Source: DASXMT01 sp035569695 (GTDB taxonomy: Bacteria; Actinomycetota; Acidimicrobiia; Acidimicrobiales; RAAP-2). From it: a stretch of DNA of 6,465 nucleotides. Shown piece by piece: positions 6,114 to 6,465 of the stretch. Numbering within the stretch: the stretch's first letter is position 1; every line of letters begins with the position of its first letter. The notes below the pieces were generated by a model. It saw nothing but the letters and a program-made list of their open reading frames with translations. It had not been told where the DNA came from and did no database searches. The translations under genes were made by a program, and so were the position numbers. The stretch is taken from the NCBI GenBank assembly GCA_035569695.1, contig DATMMO010000224.1, positions 1 through 6,465 on the forward strand. The letters run 5' to 3'.

Positions 6114-6144
6114 GGGCCGAAGCCCCCGTCAATCGTTGCGGGGG
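6114..6144 (-). terminator. possible GC-hairpin terminator at the end of the mmsA-like gene
   Basis: On the minus strand the last codons and stop of the mmsA-like gene are flanked by CCCCCG (6139-6144) and CGGGGG (6123-6128), a 6-bp stem around a 10-nt loop. Immediately after comes GGGC-TTCG-GCCC (6125 down to 6114), a 4-bp stem with a very stable UUCG tetraloop. The two structures share bases and would compete. No T-run follows, so termination is uncertain and readthrough into the amidohydrolase gene remains possible. Confidence 0.35.
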
Positions 6145-6465
6145 AACCCCAGATTGACTTCGCCGTGGCTCGGGTCGAGCCACCGGCTGGTGACCACCTT
6201 GCCCCGGGTGAAGAAGTGCACACCCTCGGTCCCGTGGGCGTGGGTGTCCCCGAACAAGGAGCTCTTCCAACCGCCAAAGGAGTAGTAGGCCACGGGGACA
6301 GGGATGGGGACGTTGACCCCGATCATGCCCACCTCGACCTCGTTCTGGAAGCGACGGGCCGCTCCCCCGTCGTTGGTGAAGATGGCCGTGCCGTTGCCGT
6401 AGGGGTTGGCGTTGACCAGGGCCAGGGCATCGTCATAGGTGGCCACCCGGACCACCGACAACACG
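6129..6465 (-). CDS. mmsA: CoA-acylating methylmalonate-semialdehyde dehydrogenase, C-terminal end (5' part outside window)
   Basis: The last 112 codons of a leftward gene that runs off the right edge; family members are close to 500 residues. The enzyme oxidises methylmalonate semialdehyde (or malonate semialdehyde) with NAD and CoA to propionyl-CoA (or acetyl-CoA) and CO2, in valine, inositol or beta-alanine breakdown. The C-terminal signature is very well kept: ANPYGNGTAIFTNDGGAARR, FQNEVEVGMIGVNVPIPVPV, YYSFGGWKSSLFGD, and the ending TEGVHFFTRGKVVTSRW. The FGGWKxSLFGD and NVPIPVP motifs separate MmsA from ordinary aldehyde dehydrogenases. The catalytic cysteine lies outside the window. 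A short tail of about 14 residues follows the final TSRW. The following amidohydrolase gene is on the same strand. The symbol is given by family; iolA is used for orthologs in inositol pathways. Confidence 0.93.
   Translation of the reverse strand, partial: VLSVVRVATYDDALALVNANPYGNGTAIFTNDGGAARRFQNEVEVGMIGVNVPIPVPVAYYSFGGWKSSLFGDTHAHGTEGVHFFTRGKVVTSRWLDPSHGEVNLGFPRND

Noticed and set aside
5995..6270. Upstream in-frame extension of the amidohydrolase to 6270.
   Set aside because: It would overlap the mmsA-like coding end by more than 100 nt, and the conserved family N-terminus (VIDADTH) starts just after the ATG at 5994, which has its own ribosome binding site.

Overview
The window is strongly GC-rich and tightly packed with genes, with G or C at most third codon positions, GTG as well as ATG starts, and purine-rich ribosome binding sites. 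Together with the gene content (thiolase-like/DUF35 pairs, CaiB-type CoA transferases, acyl-CoA ligases, TIM-barrel amidohydrolases of the DxDxH type) this suggests a high-GC actinobacterium, possibly an environmental Acidimicrobiia-like lineage. That assignment is inference; there is no rRNA or other marker to test it. No mobile element, CRISPR array, tRNA or rRNA was seen.

Layout: the left two thirds (1-4803) is a rightward run of five genes: the C-terminal part of a CaiB/BaiF family CoA transferase (1-540), a DUF35 Zn-ribbon/OB-fold protein (644-1093), a thiolase-superfamily protein overlapping it by 14 nt (1080-2288), an AMP-forming acyl-CoA ligase (2335-3897) and an alpha/beta-hydrolase-fold protein (3937-4803). 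The 103-nt gap before the DUF35 gene may hold a promoter; the other gaps are under 50 nt or overlaps, so genes two to five look like one transcript. The right third is leftward: the C-terminal end of a methylmalonate-semialdehyde dehydrogenase (mmsA-like, 6129-6465, running off the right edge), then an amidohydrolase (4828-5994). The two groups converge on a perfect 28-bp palindrome (4790-4817), probably a shared bidirectional terminator.

How the genes may work together: ligase and CoA transferase would each attach CoA to a carboxylic acid, and the thiolase-like protein with its DUF35 partner would cut or join a carbon-carbon bond of the CoA thioester. The thiolase-like protein lacks both catalytic cysteines of true thiolases, and its partner is a stand-alone DUF35 protein. 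This recalls the steroid side-chain aldolase Ltp2-ChsH2(DUF35), so a retro-aldol lyase is a better guess than a thiolase. The alpha/beta-hydrolase has a clear nucleophile serine but no histidine where the catalytic one should be. The substrate cannot be read from the sequence; a branched, alicyclic or terpenoid/steroid-like acid is a reasonable hypothesis. The mmsA-like enzyme would fit a propionyl-CoA-linked metabolism, but it belongs to the opposite transcript.
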